A stretch of 64,000 nucleotides of DNA, from positions 3,906,001 through 3,970,000 of the forward strand of contig JANCRA010000011.1 of assembly GCA_024362935.1 (NCBI GenBank), given 5' to 3'. Shown piece after piece: positions 41,401-51,200 of the stretch (position 1 is the first letter of the stretch; each line of letters opens with the position of its first letter). The notes below the pieces were generated by a model. The model did not search any database, was not told where the DNA came from, and worked only from the letters and a program-made list of their open reading frames with translations. This DNA is from Setophaga petechia. Taxonomy: Eukaryota; Chordata; Aves; Passeriformes; Parulidae. The position numbers and the translations under genes are program-made.

Positions 41401-43911
41401 TTAGGACACTTTTTGAAAAATATTATCAGCTCAAAGCCTAGTATTTTTTTCAAGACTTATTGTAGAAATACCAGTATTGTCCACCCTAGACAGAGCTGCA
41501 TGGTTTATAGCCATGTTTTCCCAGTTCCAGTCTGTCTGTGTTGTTCACACAACACAGAACCACCTCTACTTTCAAAAAGGAAACAAAGAAATATGTTACA
41601 CAAAGTACAGAGCAACACAATAGAGAAAATTGTCTTCCTCCTGTAATGCTGTTGACATGGTAGGGGATTGGTTGCTTTTTTCCAATTATTCCAAGCTCAA
41701 AAATCTAGTGCATCAAATCCATTAAGTCTCAGTAAAATAAAGTTGATATTGCTGTAGATCATGTTCCACCCCAACCTTCTTCATGTATGAGCATAAGGAA
41801 TGTAGACAGGAAGGAACAACCTTAAGTCAGGTATTGAATTTTTTGATAAATAAGTTGAGGTTTTTCAAATAAGTATAAGCTTTTATATGAACCCACAGCC
41901 ACAAGAAAAAGTAGTATTGGTCATAACTGGACTTTCCATATAATGAATGTGTAATAAAGCTATCGATCCACAAGCTTGTCTTTGAGACCAGGCATCCCTG
42001 ACAGTAAGAGACATAAAACATAAGGAAAACATTTTTTTAGTCAAATAGCTTGAAGTGAATTTAGTTGTTTAAAGAAAAAGGAAGAGCAAAGAGAAAGGGC
42101 ATCTTCCACATTCCAAAAACAAATATACATTATTAAAGCACAACTCAGTTGTACTTCCTCATGTGTTGGAGACTCAAATTCAGAACTAGGGAGTTGCTGA
42201 CACTTGCATAGCCCCAAGTGTTTTATTACTGTTTAAATAATTCCTTCCACTTATTTTTTATAGTTATTATTTCCATGCAATAGTTAACTACTGGGAACAG
42301 CAGCTTCAATTAAATAATGCCAAACGCATAAATACTTTTAATTTTACTATTTTGAATGCTTGTGTATTTTTCTAATTAGTCCTTTTATCATTTAACAAAA
42401 ATACATATAAAAAAGTTTTAATTCAGCCATCTCATTGGAACCTAACTATTCTGTTCACAATTGCTTGTTACAGGAAACATTTAACCTGCAGATGTTAACT
42501 TTACCTGTGTATTGGCTGTACACACAGCCTCTAGTCTCCTGAGTATCAGGGAAATTAATCCTGAGTAGAATAACTAGGAAAAGAAAGCTGTATTCTGAAA
42601 ATCATGAAAAATGCAATGTGGCTGTGCATTCTGGTACATCTGTACAGGTCAGCTTCTTGCTGCTGCACTGAACATTTAAGATCGTCCCATTTCTTTCCCT
42701 TAGTTTTCCTACCTCAAACATTACTGCAGACCACACACATCTGTCTTTTTACAAGCACCAGTTTGGTGAAGATAATCCTGTTCCACTCTTTCTATGCACA
42801 CATGGAAACCTTCTCCCAGCTTTTGTCAATCATCTGGAAAAACAGTATCCAAAGAGAAGTTACCTAGGTCTTTACCGAGAAACTTGTTTAACATCTTACT
42901 TTACAAAGAACTGAATTCCTGGGAACTCCAAAGCAGCCAAGGGGCCCTACACATTGTTTACAGATCAGAATCCAAGAAGGAAAAGTGACCTGGCCTGGAA
43001 GTGTCTGACTGCACTCTGCTCCTCTTGGAGCATTTAGGGTTTGACAAAAAAAAAAAGGATTCTTTGGAAACATTGGCCTCCTCTTGCGTTCACAACCGAG
43101 AAGGTACTGAGCTGCTCCAGCTGTCAGATGTCCTCTGCTTTATCCCGTTTTTCCAGGGAGCGCTCAGCAAGCATGGCTAGTTCTCAGTAGCCAAGATCTG
43201 AAAACACCCGATGTTTTTAAACATCCACTTCGGTGGTTTCGCTCTCCAGAACACCGATACAAGGGAACAAGAACGTTCCGTTCTTCTGAAGAAACGCAGC
43301 CACAGAGGGGGAGGGTACTGCCGTGGAGGCTGCCCAGGACGGTGGGGGAGCGTCCCTCTCTGGACACATTCAACACCCACCTGGACACGTTCCTGTGTGA
43401 CCTGCTCTAGGTGACCCTGCCTGGGCGGGGGTTGGACTGGATATCTCCAAAGGTCCCTTCCAACACAGCCGAATCAGCGATTCTGTGTGCAGGCTGAATC
43501 ATCTATGCGGCCTAATATGCGCCGGGTTTCAATGCTCCCGACACGGCGCGGTCCCGCTGCCCACCGCCGCCGGCCACACGGGCTATTTTCGGGGCCCGGA
43601 GAGCCCGAGGGCGGCCTCGGCAATCCCAGCCATCCTTTCCGGGAAGTCGACAGCGTTCCCGTCGGCTGGGAAGCGCTGCCGAGCCTTCCCAGGCCGGACT
43701 CGGCGCCCCGCTCTGCGGAGCGTGCAGCCCCGCGCCTGCAGCCCCCCGCGGCGGGCACTCACCGCACCAGCTCGGCGCAGTACTGCACCGCTCCTCCGGC
43801 CGCCGGGCCGCTCCAGCCCGCCGCCGCCCTCCCGCCGAGCGCCGGCGGCCGCGCCAGGCGGCGGCCGATCCCACCACGCCGCAGTGCTGCCCGCGCCATA
43901 CTGCCCGCCAT
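26333..43911 (-). CDS. NDUFAF6: NDUFAF6, mitochondrial complex I assembly factor (nine coding exons)
   Basis: NDUFAF6 (human C8orf38) is needed for early assembly of respiratory complex I, in particular biogenesis of the ND1 module. It has a squalene/phytoene synthase fold but is not known to make isoprenoids. The nine exons join to 317 codons plus stop (human about 333). Residues 1-45 are Arg/Ala/Gly-rich without acidic residues, as in a mitochondrial presequence. The enzyme-fold domain runs from about 46 to 317 and includes [85 protein letters not shown] and [11 protein letters not shown]. The C-terminus is [12 protein letters not shown]. All joins keep frame; intron 2 requires a GC donor. 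ATG at 43911 has a good context (G at -3 and +4), and a second in-frame ATG lies at 43899. Orthology is clear by sequence. Confidence 0.97.
26965..27021 (-). CDS. NDUFAF6: NDUFAF6 coding exon 8
   Basis: A 57-base exon, [19 protein letters not shown], residues 257-275. The acceptor is TACTTTTAG and the donor TACG|GTGGGT. It is more divergent than its neighbours: AYPAFFCT stands where human has AFPAFLQT. Confidence 0.93.
27022..30945 (-). other. NDUFAF6: NDUFAF6 intron 7
   Basis: A GT-AG intron of 3.9 kb (GTGAGA to TTTTAG). Apart from one CR1 fragment at 29,606-29,930 I see only unique AT-rich sequence and a (TA)n run at about 30,692-30,704 in the flanking part. A strong but isolated donor-like GTAAGTAT occurs on the minus strand at about 27,272 with no recognisable exon before it. 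Confidence 0.7.
29606..29930 (-). mobile_element. CR1 LINE 3' fragment in NDUFAF6 intron 7
   Basis: This is antisense CR1. It begins with the terminal AATCATAGAATGCTTTGGG and GTTGGAAGGGATCATCTGG, then CCACAGTTTCTCTGGGCAA and AGAATTTCTTCCTAGCATC. It is 5' truncated and lies in the same orientation as the host gene. Confidence 0.95.
30946..31047 (-). CDS. NDUFAF6: NDUFAF6 coding exon 7
   Basis: Residues 223-256, [18 protein letters not shown] then [16 protein letters not shown]. The acceptor is CCTATGTCTAG and the donor ACAT|GTGAGA; both ends are in phase 0. Confidence 0.96.
31048..32732 (-). other. NDUFAF6: NDUFAF6 intron 6
   Basis: A GT-AG intron of about 1.7 kb. It contains a C/A-rich simple repeat of CAAC and CCAA units at about 31,490-31,560 and a 26-bp unit repeated nearly twice at 31,963-32,008. 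No gene is seen. Confidence 0.7.
32733..32866 (-). CDS. NDUFAF6: NDUFAF6 coding exon 6
   Basis: Residues 179-222, containing [28 protein letters not shown] and FLPMDICML. The acceptor is CAATTTTAG and the donor TTG|GTAAGA. This is the best conserved exon of the gene. Confidence 0.97.
32867..35410 (-). other. NDUFAF6: NDUFAF6 intron 5
   Basis: A GT-AG intron of 2.5 kb without a recognisable interspersed repeat. An (ATA)n-like run lies at about 34,658-34,700. Confidence 0.65.
35411..35513 (-). CDS. NDUFAF6: NDUFAF6 coding exon 5
   Basis: Residues 144-178, starting [16 protein letters not shown] and continuing [18 protein letters not shown]. The acceptor is TATGTTCCAG and the donor CTGG|GTAGGT. 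The Gly178 codon is split with exon 6. Confidence 0.96.
35514..37120 (-). other. NDUFAF6: NDUFAF6 intron 4
   Basis: A GT-AG intron of 1.6 kb, about a quarter of it occupied by a CR1 fragment. No other feature is seen. Confidence 0.7.
35945..36385 (-). mobile_element. CR1 LINE 3' fragment in NDUFAF6 intron 4
   Basis: Antisense CR1 from CAGAATCATCGAGTGGTTTG through CAACCTGTTCCAGTGTCTCA to CTCAGCCTGGACACAGGAGA. It is the longest of the minus-strand copies and close to consensus, so relatively young. Confidence 0.95.
37121..37177 (-). CDS. NDUFAF6: NDUFAF6 coding exon 4
   Basis: A 57-base phase 0 exon, [19 protein letters not shown], residues 125-143. The acceptor is TATAATTTTCAG and the donor GTAAGT. 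It agrees closely with the human exon. Confidence 0.96.
37178..39209 (-). other. NDUFAF6: NDUFAF6 intron 3
   Basis: A GT-AG intron of 2.0 kb. It holds an LTR fragment near its start (39,025-39,113) and a 17-bp unit repeated twice at 38,050-38,083. Confidence 0.65.
39025..39113 (+). mobile_element. Truncated endogenous retrovirus LTR end
   Basis: The run TGTACTGGTTTTGGCTGGG followed by ATAGAGTTAATTTTCTTC and CTGTGTTCTGGATCTGTGCT is the start of an LTR family common in bird genomes. Only about 90 bases remain. It lies antisense to NDUFAF6, less than 100 bases downstream of exon 3. The family is recognised from memory and its precise name is not claimed. Confidence 0.6.
39210..39332 (-). CDS. 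NDUFAF6: NDUFAF6 coding exon 3
   Basis: Residues 84-124, [18 protein letters not shown] through [14 protein letters not shown]. The acceptor is ATCCTTTCCAG|ATTAAA and the donor AGG|GTAAAA. A second AG 15 bases upstream (exon start 39347) would add MYPFQ in frame. Confidence 0.95.
39333..40250 (-). other. NDUFAF6: NDUFAF6 intron 2 (GC-AG)
   Basis: A 918-base intron beginning GCAGGT and ending CTTTCCAG. No repeat is recognised. A short open frame on the plus strand at 39,590-39,904 is not conserved as far as I can tell. Confidence 0.75.
40251..40350 (-). CDS. NDUFAF6: NDUFAF6 coding exon 2
   Basis: Residues 51-83, from [10 protein letters not shown] to FNVELAQ. The acceptor is TTTTATAG|GAAGCG. 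The conserved frame requires splicing at CTCAG|GCAGGT, a GC donor. The nearby GT four bases further in would shift the frame into a stop on joining to exon 3. Confidence 0.93.
40351..43762 (-). other. NDUFAF6: NDUFAF6 intron 1
   Basis: A 3.4 kb GT-AG intron from GTGAGT to TTTATAG. Its first part is inside the CpG island and includes a CR1 tail at 43,310-43,490. The remainder is AT-rich and has no recognisable gene. Confidence 0.75.
43310..43490 (+). mobile_element. CR1 LINE 3' tail in NDUFAF6 intron 1
   Basis: Sense-oriented CR1 end containing GTGGAGGCTGCCCAGGACGG, CACCTGGACACGTTCCTGTG and GTTGGACTGGATATCTCCAA, ending in a CAGCGATTCTGTG tail. It abuts the CpG island and is antisense to NDUFAF6. 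Confidence 0.92.
43763..43911 (-). CDS. NDUFAF6: NDUFAF6 coding exon 1 (presequence)
   Basis: The exon has 149 coding bases, residues 1-50, and starts [14 protein letters not shown] with nine or more arginines and no acidic residue before QYCAELVR. The donor is GTGCG|GTGAGT. The split Arg50 codon (CG|G) is completed by exon 2. The only divergent part of the protein is here, as expected for a targeting peptide. Confidence 0.93.
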
Positions 43912-43957
43912 GGCCCCGGCCCTGCCGCACCGCGCCGCCCCGCGCCGCGCAAGGGGG

Positions 43958-43971
43958 CCGCCAGGGGGCGC
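43958..43971 (+). promoter_or_regulatory. Strong CTCF-type motif
   Basis: CCGCCAGGGGGCGC agrees with the CTCF core at its most constrained bases (CC then AGGGGGCGC). It lies 47 bases upstream of the NDUFAF6 ATG, probably at or near the start site. Occupancy is inferred, not shown. Confidence 0.65.
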
Positions 43972-44004
43972 ACGGGGGCCGGCGGGGGGTGCTCATGCCG
44001 GGAC

Positions 44005-44101
44005 GCTGTGGGGGCGTGCGGGGCTGTGGGGGCGTGCGGGGCTGTGGGAGCGTGCGGGGCTGTGGGGGCGTGCGGGGCTGTGGGGGCGTGCGGGGCTGTG
44101 T
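44005..44101. repeat. 18-bp GC-rich minisatellite, five copies
   Basis: The unit GCTGTGGGGGCGTGCGGG repeats at 44005, 44023, 44041, 44059 and 44077, with a partial sixth copy. The only change is one G to A in the third copy. The period is a multiple of three, so it gives long repetitive open frames on both strands that are not genes. G runs could allow quadruplex formation. Confidence 0.95.
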
Positions 44102-44189
44102 GCGCTGCGAATGGCGCCCGGCACAGGCCGGCAGCGCCTCAGCGTCCAGAGCCTCCCGAGGCGAATCTCTCCGCTCCTCCCGCACAGTG

Positions 44190-44835
44190 TCTGAAAAAGG
44201 CCCAGCGGAAAAGAGCTCGGGGTGTTTGTCGGCAGCTGGCTGAACATGAGCCAGCGTGTGTCCGGGTGGCCAAGAAGGCCAATGGCATCCTGGCATCCAT
44301 CAGCAGTGGTGTGGCCAGCAGGACCAGGGCGGTGAGAGTACTCGGCACTGGTGAGGCTGCGCCTCGAGTGCTGTGTCCAGTTCTGGGCCCCTCACTACAA
44401 GAAGGACATTGAGGGCAACAGGGCTGGTGAAGGGTCTGGAGCACAAGTCTGATGAGGAGCAGCTGAGCGAACTGAAGGCGTTTAGCCTGAAGAAAAAACT
44501 CGGGGGGACCTTAATGGTCTATGCAAGTGCCTGAGAGGAGGATGTAGCCAGGTGGGGCTGGCCTCCCAGGTGACAAGTGACACAACAAGAGGAAATTGGC
44601 ATAAGCTGTGAGAGAGGAAGTTTAGGTTGCACATTAGGAAGAATTTCTTCACAGAAAGAGTGATTAGACATTGAAATGGGAGGCCCAGAGAAGTGGTTAA
44701 GTCACTGTCCATGGAGATATTTAAGGAAAGACTGGACATGGCACTTAGTGCCTTGATCTAGTTGATGTGCTGTTTGGTCAGATTGGGCTCAATGATCTCA
44801 GAGGTCCTTTCACACCTAATTTATTCTGTGATTAA
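44190..44835 (+). mobile_element. CR1 LINE fragment upstream of NDUFAF6
   Basis: Sense CR1 of about 640 bases. It contains CTGAACATGAGCCAGCGTGT, GGCCAAGAAGGCCAATGGCA, CTCGAGTGCTGTGTCCAGTT and AGGAAGAATTTCTTCACAGA, and ends TTATTCTGTGATTAAG. It covers part of the 3' end of the reverse transcriptase region plus the tail. It carries frameshifts and no intact frame. Confidence 0.95.
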
Positions 44836-47189
44836 GGTTTTAAACCTGGTGCCCAAAAAAGTCAAGGAAGCTGAATTGTAAAAGCCTCCCTGTTTTGGTC
44901 AGTGTGGCATAGGAGTGGCTGTGGGACTGGGAAAAGCCACAGGTGTGCTGTGTGAGGCAGAAAGGCAGAGGAGTTCTGCCCAGGTAACAAAACTAGCCCC
45001 AGGGCTCCATCCTTGGTAAAATGTGTTTAAGCTTTGCAGCAGAAGCCCTATTTCCTCCTCTTAGCTGGCAGAGGGGTTCCTCACCATACAGGCTGGCTGG
45101 ATTTTAAGACACAATGGCTTTGTTAGCCATGTAGTCGTGGACAGAACAGCTTCCTCAAACTTTGGCCTACATGAGGATAAGACAGCAGAGTCATACAGAA
45201 ATGGCACTATGCTTAAAAGCAGTTTCATCTTAAAACTGCACCAGCCCAACCTATTAGTAACTAGCTCAATCTAGCTCTTTCAAGAAGAGGCACAAGAGCA
45301 GTCTGGCTCTTCTTTCTATCCCCAGCCATGCCATCCTCTTCCTTGGTGCCAACTTTGATCTTCATTTTATGGCACAGAGAATTAAACCAACAGAGACACA
45401 TCTACTGCTCACTTTCATTTTTCATGAGTTCCTTTTCTGTCAGTTTGGTGCCTTCAGTTAGTTCACTGCATGGTCAGCTGGGCACGGGGCTGTGGGCTGA
45501 GGAGAGGGTGGGCTCTCCTGGGCTGTGGGCAGTAATACATGTGTTCATTAGCTCAGCTGCAAAGTGAAGCCATGCAGCAAATACTGGGAGAGTTTTAAGT
45601 GGGCCGTGATGTTCAAGGGACAAGGCATCTATTTGGAAATCAGAGCAAGCCTTTATTCTGTGTCACAGAGACGAGGAAGAGAAGGAGGTTAGGGATCACA
45701 CTTTAAAATTATTTATTTTATTGATTAATGGCCCTTATGGGCTTACTCTGAGCCTTTCTTCTTCCCTTTTCTCATGTCTAAAATTCTCTCTGTCTTGAAA
45801 CTCTGAAACTTGTTTTAAACCCTTACTATGCCTTGAGCAGGATTTATTGTTTGTCAGGGCACCCAAAGAAGGTCATTTAGCTTTGGGTGGAGGCTGAAAC
45901 TGCTGTTGTTTAAGTTTTCAGGGAGAACCCCTAGATAAACGAATCCAGCTCTTTCAGCTGCTGCCAATTCCTGGCTGAAGGGTTACATAAACATACTCTA
46001 AACCTCAAGGGTATTATAAATAAATCTTATAAAATACTAACTTTTTTTAGTCTCTGAACAAAAATGATGCTAAACTGATTTAAACTTGTAGTAAGAAAGG
46101 AATAAACCAGTTGTTTATATAAAATAATAATCCTGACCTTGTTCTCAGTCATTTGTTTCTTACTGTTCTGTGCCTTTACTGTTCTTATTAAAGTACTTCT
46201 TTTTTCTTTAAACAAATACTTTAAGTGTCATGTGTAATTACTGAAAATCTTCCTCAAGACTGTATAGATTCTAGTAAGTTAGCTTTTTGTGCCACCAGCT
46301 CAGTGGGAGTAAGGATTTGGCAAAGGATTGAAGCTTTTTAAGAGTCATCTCCAGACTTACTTTTCATTATCTAACTGTGTTAAAAAGCACATTCCATCAC
46401 CTTTTTCAATATTTCTCAGAAGCTGAAAGGTGACCACCTCCCTGATGTGTACTTCTTGGTGAATATTTTGTCCCACTGACTCCTCAGACAAAACTGAAAT
46501 CCTTGGGCAGCAGCGCTAGCGATGGCAATGGCTGGTTTGGGCAGAGATAGTTCAGTTATTACTCTAACCTGGCATTTCTGGGAAAAAAACCCCAAGTTCT
46601 GTGTCAAGGAAATACTGATCAGTTATAGCCCGCCCTTTTTTAAGAAGATCCAGATTCAAATTGTCAACAGAGAAATGGAAAAGAGCCCTCAGCTGTCCCA
46701 TTGGCCAGACAGAGGCTGAAGTTTAGAGAGTCTACATATACTCATGTAGACATATGTAAAAGTATATGTGAAAGTCTCCATGCTGAGGAGAACAGAGCAG
46801 AGAGGAGAGGGATCTCCCCCAGCATATCCAGGGACTGGAGGCTTGGGAATTAACTGGGATGTGGGGGACAGGCATTGGGATCCCCCATCTCTAGCAACAA
46901 GAGCAGAAAGTGATCTGACAGTTCTCCATACTCACATGGCCAAGGATATATTCTCCCTCTCTCATTTTCTGAATAATCCTGGCTTAATTCCAGTATCAGA
47001 GTCAAGGAAAAATCTGTGTGTGCTAACGATAGTGTTTCCTGTCGAGTCCCATGCTACAGGGAACAGGCATATGCAGTTATTGTTACCTGAACTACTAAAA
47101 GTATTCAACCAAAATCTTTGTTTAAGGAGAACACTAAGAAAATTACTTTAATGACAGTCATTTAAGTCCTGGTCAAAGAATAATACATT
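44836..47189. other. Intergenic, no gene recognised
   Basis: Unique sequence between a CR1 copy and a solo LTR. I see no conserved exon. Open frames are under 90 codons apart from one of 127 codons at 46,768-47,151, which has no recognisable domain. Confidence 0.5.
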
Positions 47190-47195
47190 CATGTG
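47190..47195. repeat. Target site duplication, left copy
   Basis: CATGTG directly precedes the LTR; its identical partner follows at 47752-47757. Confidence 0.85.
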
Positions 47196-47751
47196 TGAAG
47201 CTAGGCAGGCCCATCTTGAGACGCCCGGCAAGCTTGCCAGCCCGCTTGCAGTCAGCAGAGACGTAGCCACAGTTCAGCTTCAGCCCGTGGGTGAAAGAAG
47301 GAGGGACTCTCCAGTGGTAGGCACAGTCGGGTTTATTAAATCCCCAAGGGAGCCAAAACACCGAAGAGCCCCAGGGGTGGGATTGCAGCACATTATAAAG
47401 GGAGTGGGAGGTAGGGGGTGGCAACACTTAGGGACAAATGGGGGTCCAGGGAAGGATGATATACAAATGAGAGACATGAAAGGAAAACCAATGGGGAACT
47501 ACTTAGGGAGGGGCCCCGGCCCCCTAACCAATCACTCGATGCCCTAGTGAGAGGTTTCTAGAAAAAGGGGCAGGAGGCCCAAGTGACTGGCGGGTAACGG
47601 GGGGTGGGGAATGGAGAGGATACATTTATAGTCGGGGTAATCGAGGAGGGGTCTGGTGATTGACGCTTAACAGAAACTTGGGCAGAACCATAGCCGAACT
47701 TAACTGAGGGGGAGCAGAACATACCAACAAACAACAAACCAAACTACCACA
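47196..47751 (-). mobile_element. Solo LTR of an endogenous retrovirus (class II type)
   Basis: A 556-bp element starts TGTGGTAGTTTGGTTTGTTG on the minus strand and ends CTAGCTTCA, giving the TG...CA ends of an LTR. It is flanked by a perfect 6-bp duplication, CATGTG, at 47190-47195 and 47752-47757. A 6-bp duplication is typical of class II (ERVK-like) integrases. On the minus strand a TATAAA lies at 47630-47625 and AATAAA at 47337-47332, in the order expected for U3 and R. No internal viral genes flank it, so it is a recombination product. Intact ends suggest recent origin. Confidence 0.9.
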
Positions 47752-47757
47752 CATGTG
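47752..47757. repeat. Target site duplication, right copy
   Basis: CATGTG directly follows the LTR and is identical to the left copy. The local sequence is TG-rich, so a shift of two bases in the boundary is possible. Confidence 0.8.
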
Positions 47758-50700
47758 TGTGGTAATAAATACTGAGCCACTTTAAAACACATTTTCCCCA
47801 TTTTTCATGCTTTAAACATCTCAGTCTTTAATTAGGAAGTAGATGAAAAGCTGTCCCAAAGGACATTGCAGTGAAGGGGTTTCATCTTCATTTGCTGCTG
47901 CATTTTTAATTTTTGGTAAGTTTCTCTGCAGATGAATTGCTGGTAAGCCTTTGGTTTTTTCTTGTTATTATTGTGCTCTTTCACTTCCCAGTTTCAAGCA
48001 CAAATGAGTTTGTGCAAGGTGGCATGCTAACAGCAGTGGGAGACAAAGGTCTCAGTGATTTATGGAGAGTGAGAACCGCTGCAAGCTTCCTTGGCTTTGT
48101 GCTGCAGGACTGGGCTGGAGCAACTGTCCTGCAGAGGGGAAGGAAGCAGCAATTTTTCCTTATCCCCTGGCACGTTTACCAGCCATGGGCATATGCCACT
48201 GCACTCAATGGGAATGGCTGCTCATCTGATATTCCCAAGCCTCCTGGGGTTTTACCTGGGATTCAGGTACACTCCCATGAAACGGATGGTTCTATCAACA
48301 CACTTTACATACACCATCAAGTAAAAGCCAGATGTTAGCGACTTCCAATTACTTCAGATTCTGACTGCATGCAGACTTGTGAGTGAAACAGTGTCTTATG
48401 CAACTTTTTGATACCTATCTTTTGTTAGGTTAGTCTCATCTCTTTTCAGACAGCAGATTAAAATAGGACTTCTACAGAAAGTAGTTCAGAATAAGGAATA
48501 GCTTCAACTAATCAACTTCATCCCTCTCCTTGCTGTAGGTTACTGACTGTTTCTGATCAGGAACCTCTCCATAGCTGTGCCACATTCTTTGAACACATAA
48601 ACACGCGAATGCAGAACTTGAGGCCAAGTTTTCAAGTCTTTAGTGCATCATAACTGTCCAACTTCAACTTTGGGATCAAAATAAGACTATCAGACCTTAA
48701 GAAGCCTTTGCTATTAATCTAACAAGTTCCTTCAAAAATCTTGTTCTCTGGGGGACAATGTACTCTCCTCGGAATTTTGTGTCTAGTTTTTCAGCACCCA
48801 TCGTAAAACTTCCCTATTGCCATGAGAAGAGATTACTTACTTGGCCACCCTTGCACAGGAGTGTAAGCCTGCACAAACACAGTTTGGTTCCATGTTGTGT
48901 TTGGTTCCATGTTTGGTTCTGGTGTGACACACAGTATCAAATGCAAATACAGTGAATATTTGAATGGAATTCACAAAGTGTGTGCTTTTAAGATAAATGA
49001 AAGCCAAGTCCTTCTACTGCTGCTTTGGATGCAAATGTATTTGTAATGAACTCCTGGTTTTGTCTGTATCCCTTATCTTGCACCTGTTATCATCCTTGTT
49101 GTAAAAAGCTTAGGGGTAAGCTTGCCAAATGATATGCCCCATCTGTGCTACCTGGATAAACACTGTTAGCAAGAAATATGCAAACTGAAAAGCCACAAGT
49201 TCTTGACAGACAGGTACCAGCACTTTCTCTCTGGCTAGCAAGGACAGGGTCTTTGTGTTCTTTCAACAAGTTGCCAGCCTTTTCTTTGAAATTCATGTGA
49301 AGTTGTTGGGAGGGAGATGAGAGAAAGAAAGAAAGAGAGGAAGCTGAGGGTGTGCAAACTTGTTTGGGGCATGCAGATGAGGTCAACTGCAAATATAACA
49401 ATGATTTCACCAAGTGAATGTTTCTTCACCAGAAGATAAATTGACCTAAATGTTGTGTCTGTTGTGTTGAAAGCAGGTCTATTTGTTGTGTACACTGCTT
49501 TTGTTTATATCTCTTTGCTTGGACCCCTGCAAGCCAGACTAGCACTCAGAAGGAGGGAGGGTGAGTAATGAGAAACTGCATCACTAGGACTTATCCTTGA
49601 CAAACCTGGAAAGAAGTGACAGCAGATACAGGATGGTGAGAGAGGCCTCAGGCATTTGGGCAAGGCAACAACAGTAAAGAGAACAACTTGTTCCAGAACC
49701 TTATCATGTTCTACAGAGGTCTCCACACTTCCCTATGTTTTCTTTTTTAGGAACATATAAATACAGGAGGGACCATTATTGAGTAATTAAAGCACAAAGT
49801 TGGCAGCTGGGCTTCTGAAGTCCTGTCATTGAGTTCCTGTGGGTACACATGTACTGTCTGCAATGGTCACCTCTGAGAGAAGTGACCATTCATGGTCCTA
49901 GGCCAGGTCATTTTAACTGACTTGCATCTTTATTGTTCACATCTAAGGGCCTTTTTGGTGCACAGGGCACATCACTACTGCATATTAATGGGGATACAGG
50001 GTGGTATGAGAGCTGTCCCATTTGGGAAAGATTCTCCAGGCCTGTTTCCAGCTTTGCTAACTGAGGCAGAAGAGATGAGACCAGCAGCATTTGCTGTGGC
50101 TGGATACAGACAGCTCCCTCTTCTACTGCCTTGTGCTCCCTGTGCAGGCATGCTGGGGCTTGTTACTTTTGTGTGTTAGAATGAGGTAAAGGGTAGAACT
50201 TGGCATCAGGAGTGACCTGCGAGGGAATTTACCTAATGCCATTTCACCAAAAGAAAAGACAGAATTAGGACCCACATTCCTTTGATTGCTTGTCATATGG
50301 GGTCTGTGTCTGCAAGAGCTAGGAAGGATCCCTCACCTGATCTGCACGAGCCTTGTTAGTCAGCAAGGATAATTCATAAACTGGTTACCCTGGCAGAGTC
50401 CAAGATGACAGCATGTTTTGGCATTTGGATACATTCCACCAGACACAAGCCGGGAACTTCTGATGTCTTCTGCTGCTTAAAAACTGGTGGCCTGAGGGGA
50501 TCCCTTTTTATTATGGTCAGTTCAGCCTAACCCCTGACCTGTCCAAGAACTTTAACCAGGCTCCAAATTCTTTCAGGGTTGGGTGTGCTGCCAGGCAGCT
50601 GGGCAAAACATTACAGGTTTGCTGGCAGTGCTACAGCAACCAATGCACCCTTGCTGCATCCAAGGCCCTTGTAACAGCTTGTAAAAGGGCTCAGAGAAAA

Positions 50701-51143
50701 CTTTCTGTGCAGAAAAGACACTCCTAGGATGTTGCAGACCAGGCAGTGTGCCAGTTTCCAGGGATAAGACAATGCTTTGGGAAGCTCACCTGTAACCAAT
50801 GACTGGCAGCAACATGTTCAAAACTTGTAGAGCTGCAAGGACACAAAGATTCATTGCATCTTGACTTTCGCTCTCTGTCCCAGTGGCAGTCTCCTTCCCC
50901 ACTCCTGATATGAAACTAACCTCTCCTCTTCTCTCCTGTGTACATCCCAGACCCTCGTGGCAGGTGTTGGCAGTCCCAGTGAGAACAGGCTGTAGAGTCA
51001 GCTGCTTAGCAGGAAATTGCCCCAAATCCTGCAAGCTTCTTTTTGAAAAGTTTCTTTTCGAAGCCCATTGTGCAAGGGTGCAGGGTTGCTAACCGAACTA
51101 AAACACCCTTAAATGACCTGACAATTTTATACCATGTAGGCCA
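47758..51143. other. Intergenic, no gene recognised
   Basis: Mixed unique DNA. A GAAA-type simple repeat lies at about 49,320-49,340 and a short TTTGGTTCCATG duplication near 48,885-48,915. The 141-codon open frame at 47,913-48,338 has no domain I recognise. Confidence 0.5.
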
Positions 51144-51200
51144 TGCAGTGGTAAGTAGAAACAATCACTCTCAAAAGTGTTCCTTATCAGCCAGCCATAG
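51144..51200 (+). repeat. 57-bp exact direct repeat, copy 1
   Basis: Identical over all 57 bases to 51864-51920, starting TGCAGTGGTAAGTAGAAAC and ending CAGCCAGCCATAG. The flanks are different on both sides. The offset between copies is exactly 720 bases. Confidence 0.95.

Larger units (their letters stand above)
43500..44160 (-). promoter_or_regulatory. NDUFAF6: CpG island and NDUFAF6 promoter
   Basis: A G+C and CpG-rich block surrounds exon 1 and the upstream 250 bases. There is no TATA box on the minus strand, so a dispersed start is likely. The block includes a CTCF-type motif and an 18-bp minisatellite. The overlapping long open frames on both strands are by-products of base composition. 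Confidence 0.85.

Noticed and set aside
43485..44296. Open frames of 235-252 codons on both strands across the NDUFAF6 promoter, one with a repeated Arg-Gly-Cys-Gly motif
   Set aside because: The repetitive part is the 18-bp minisatellite read in frame. The true coding exon 1 is shorter and in another frame.
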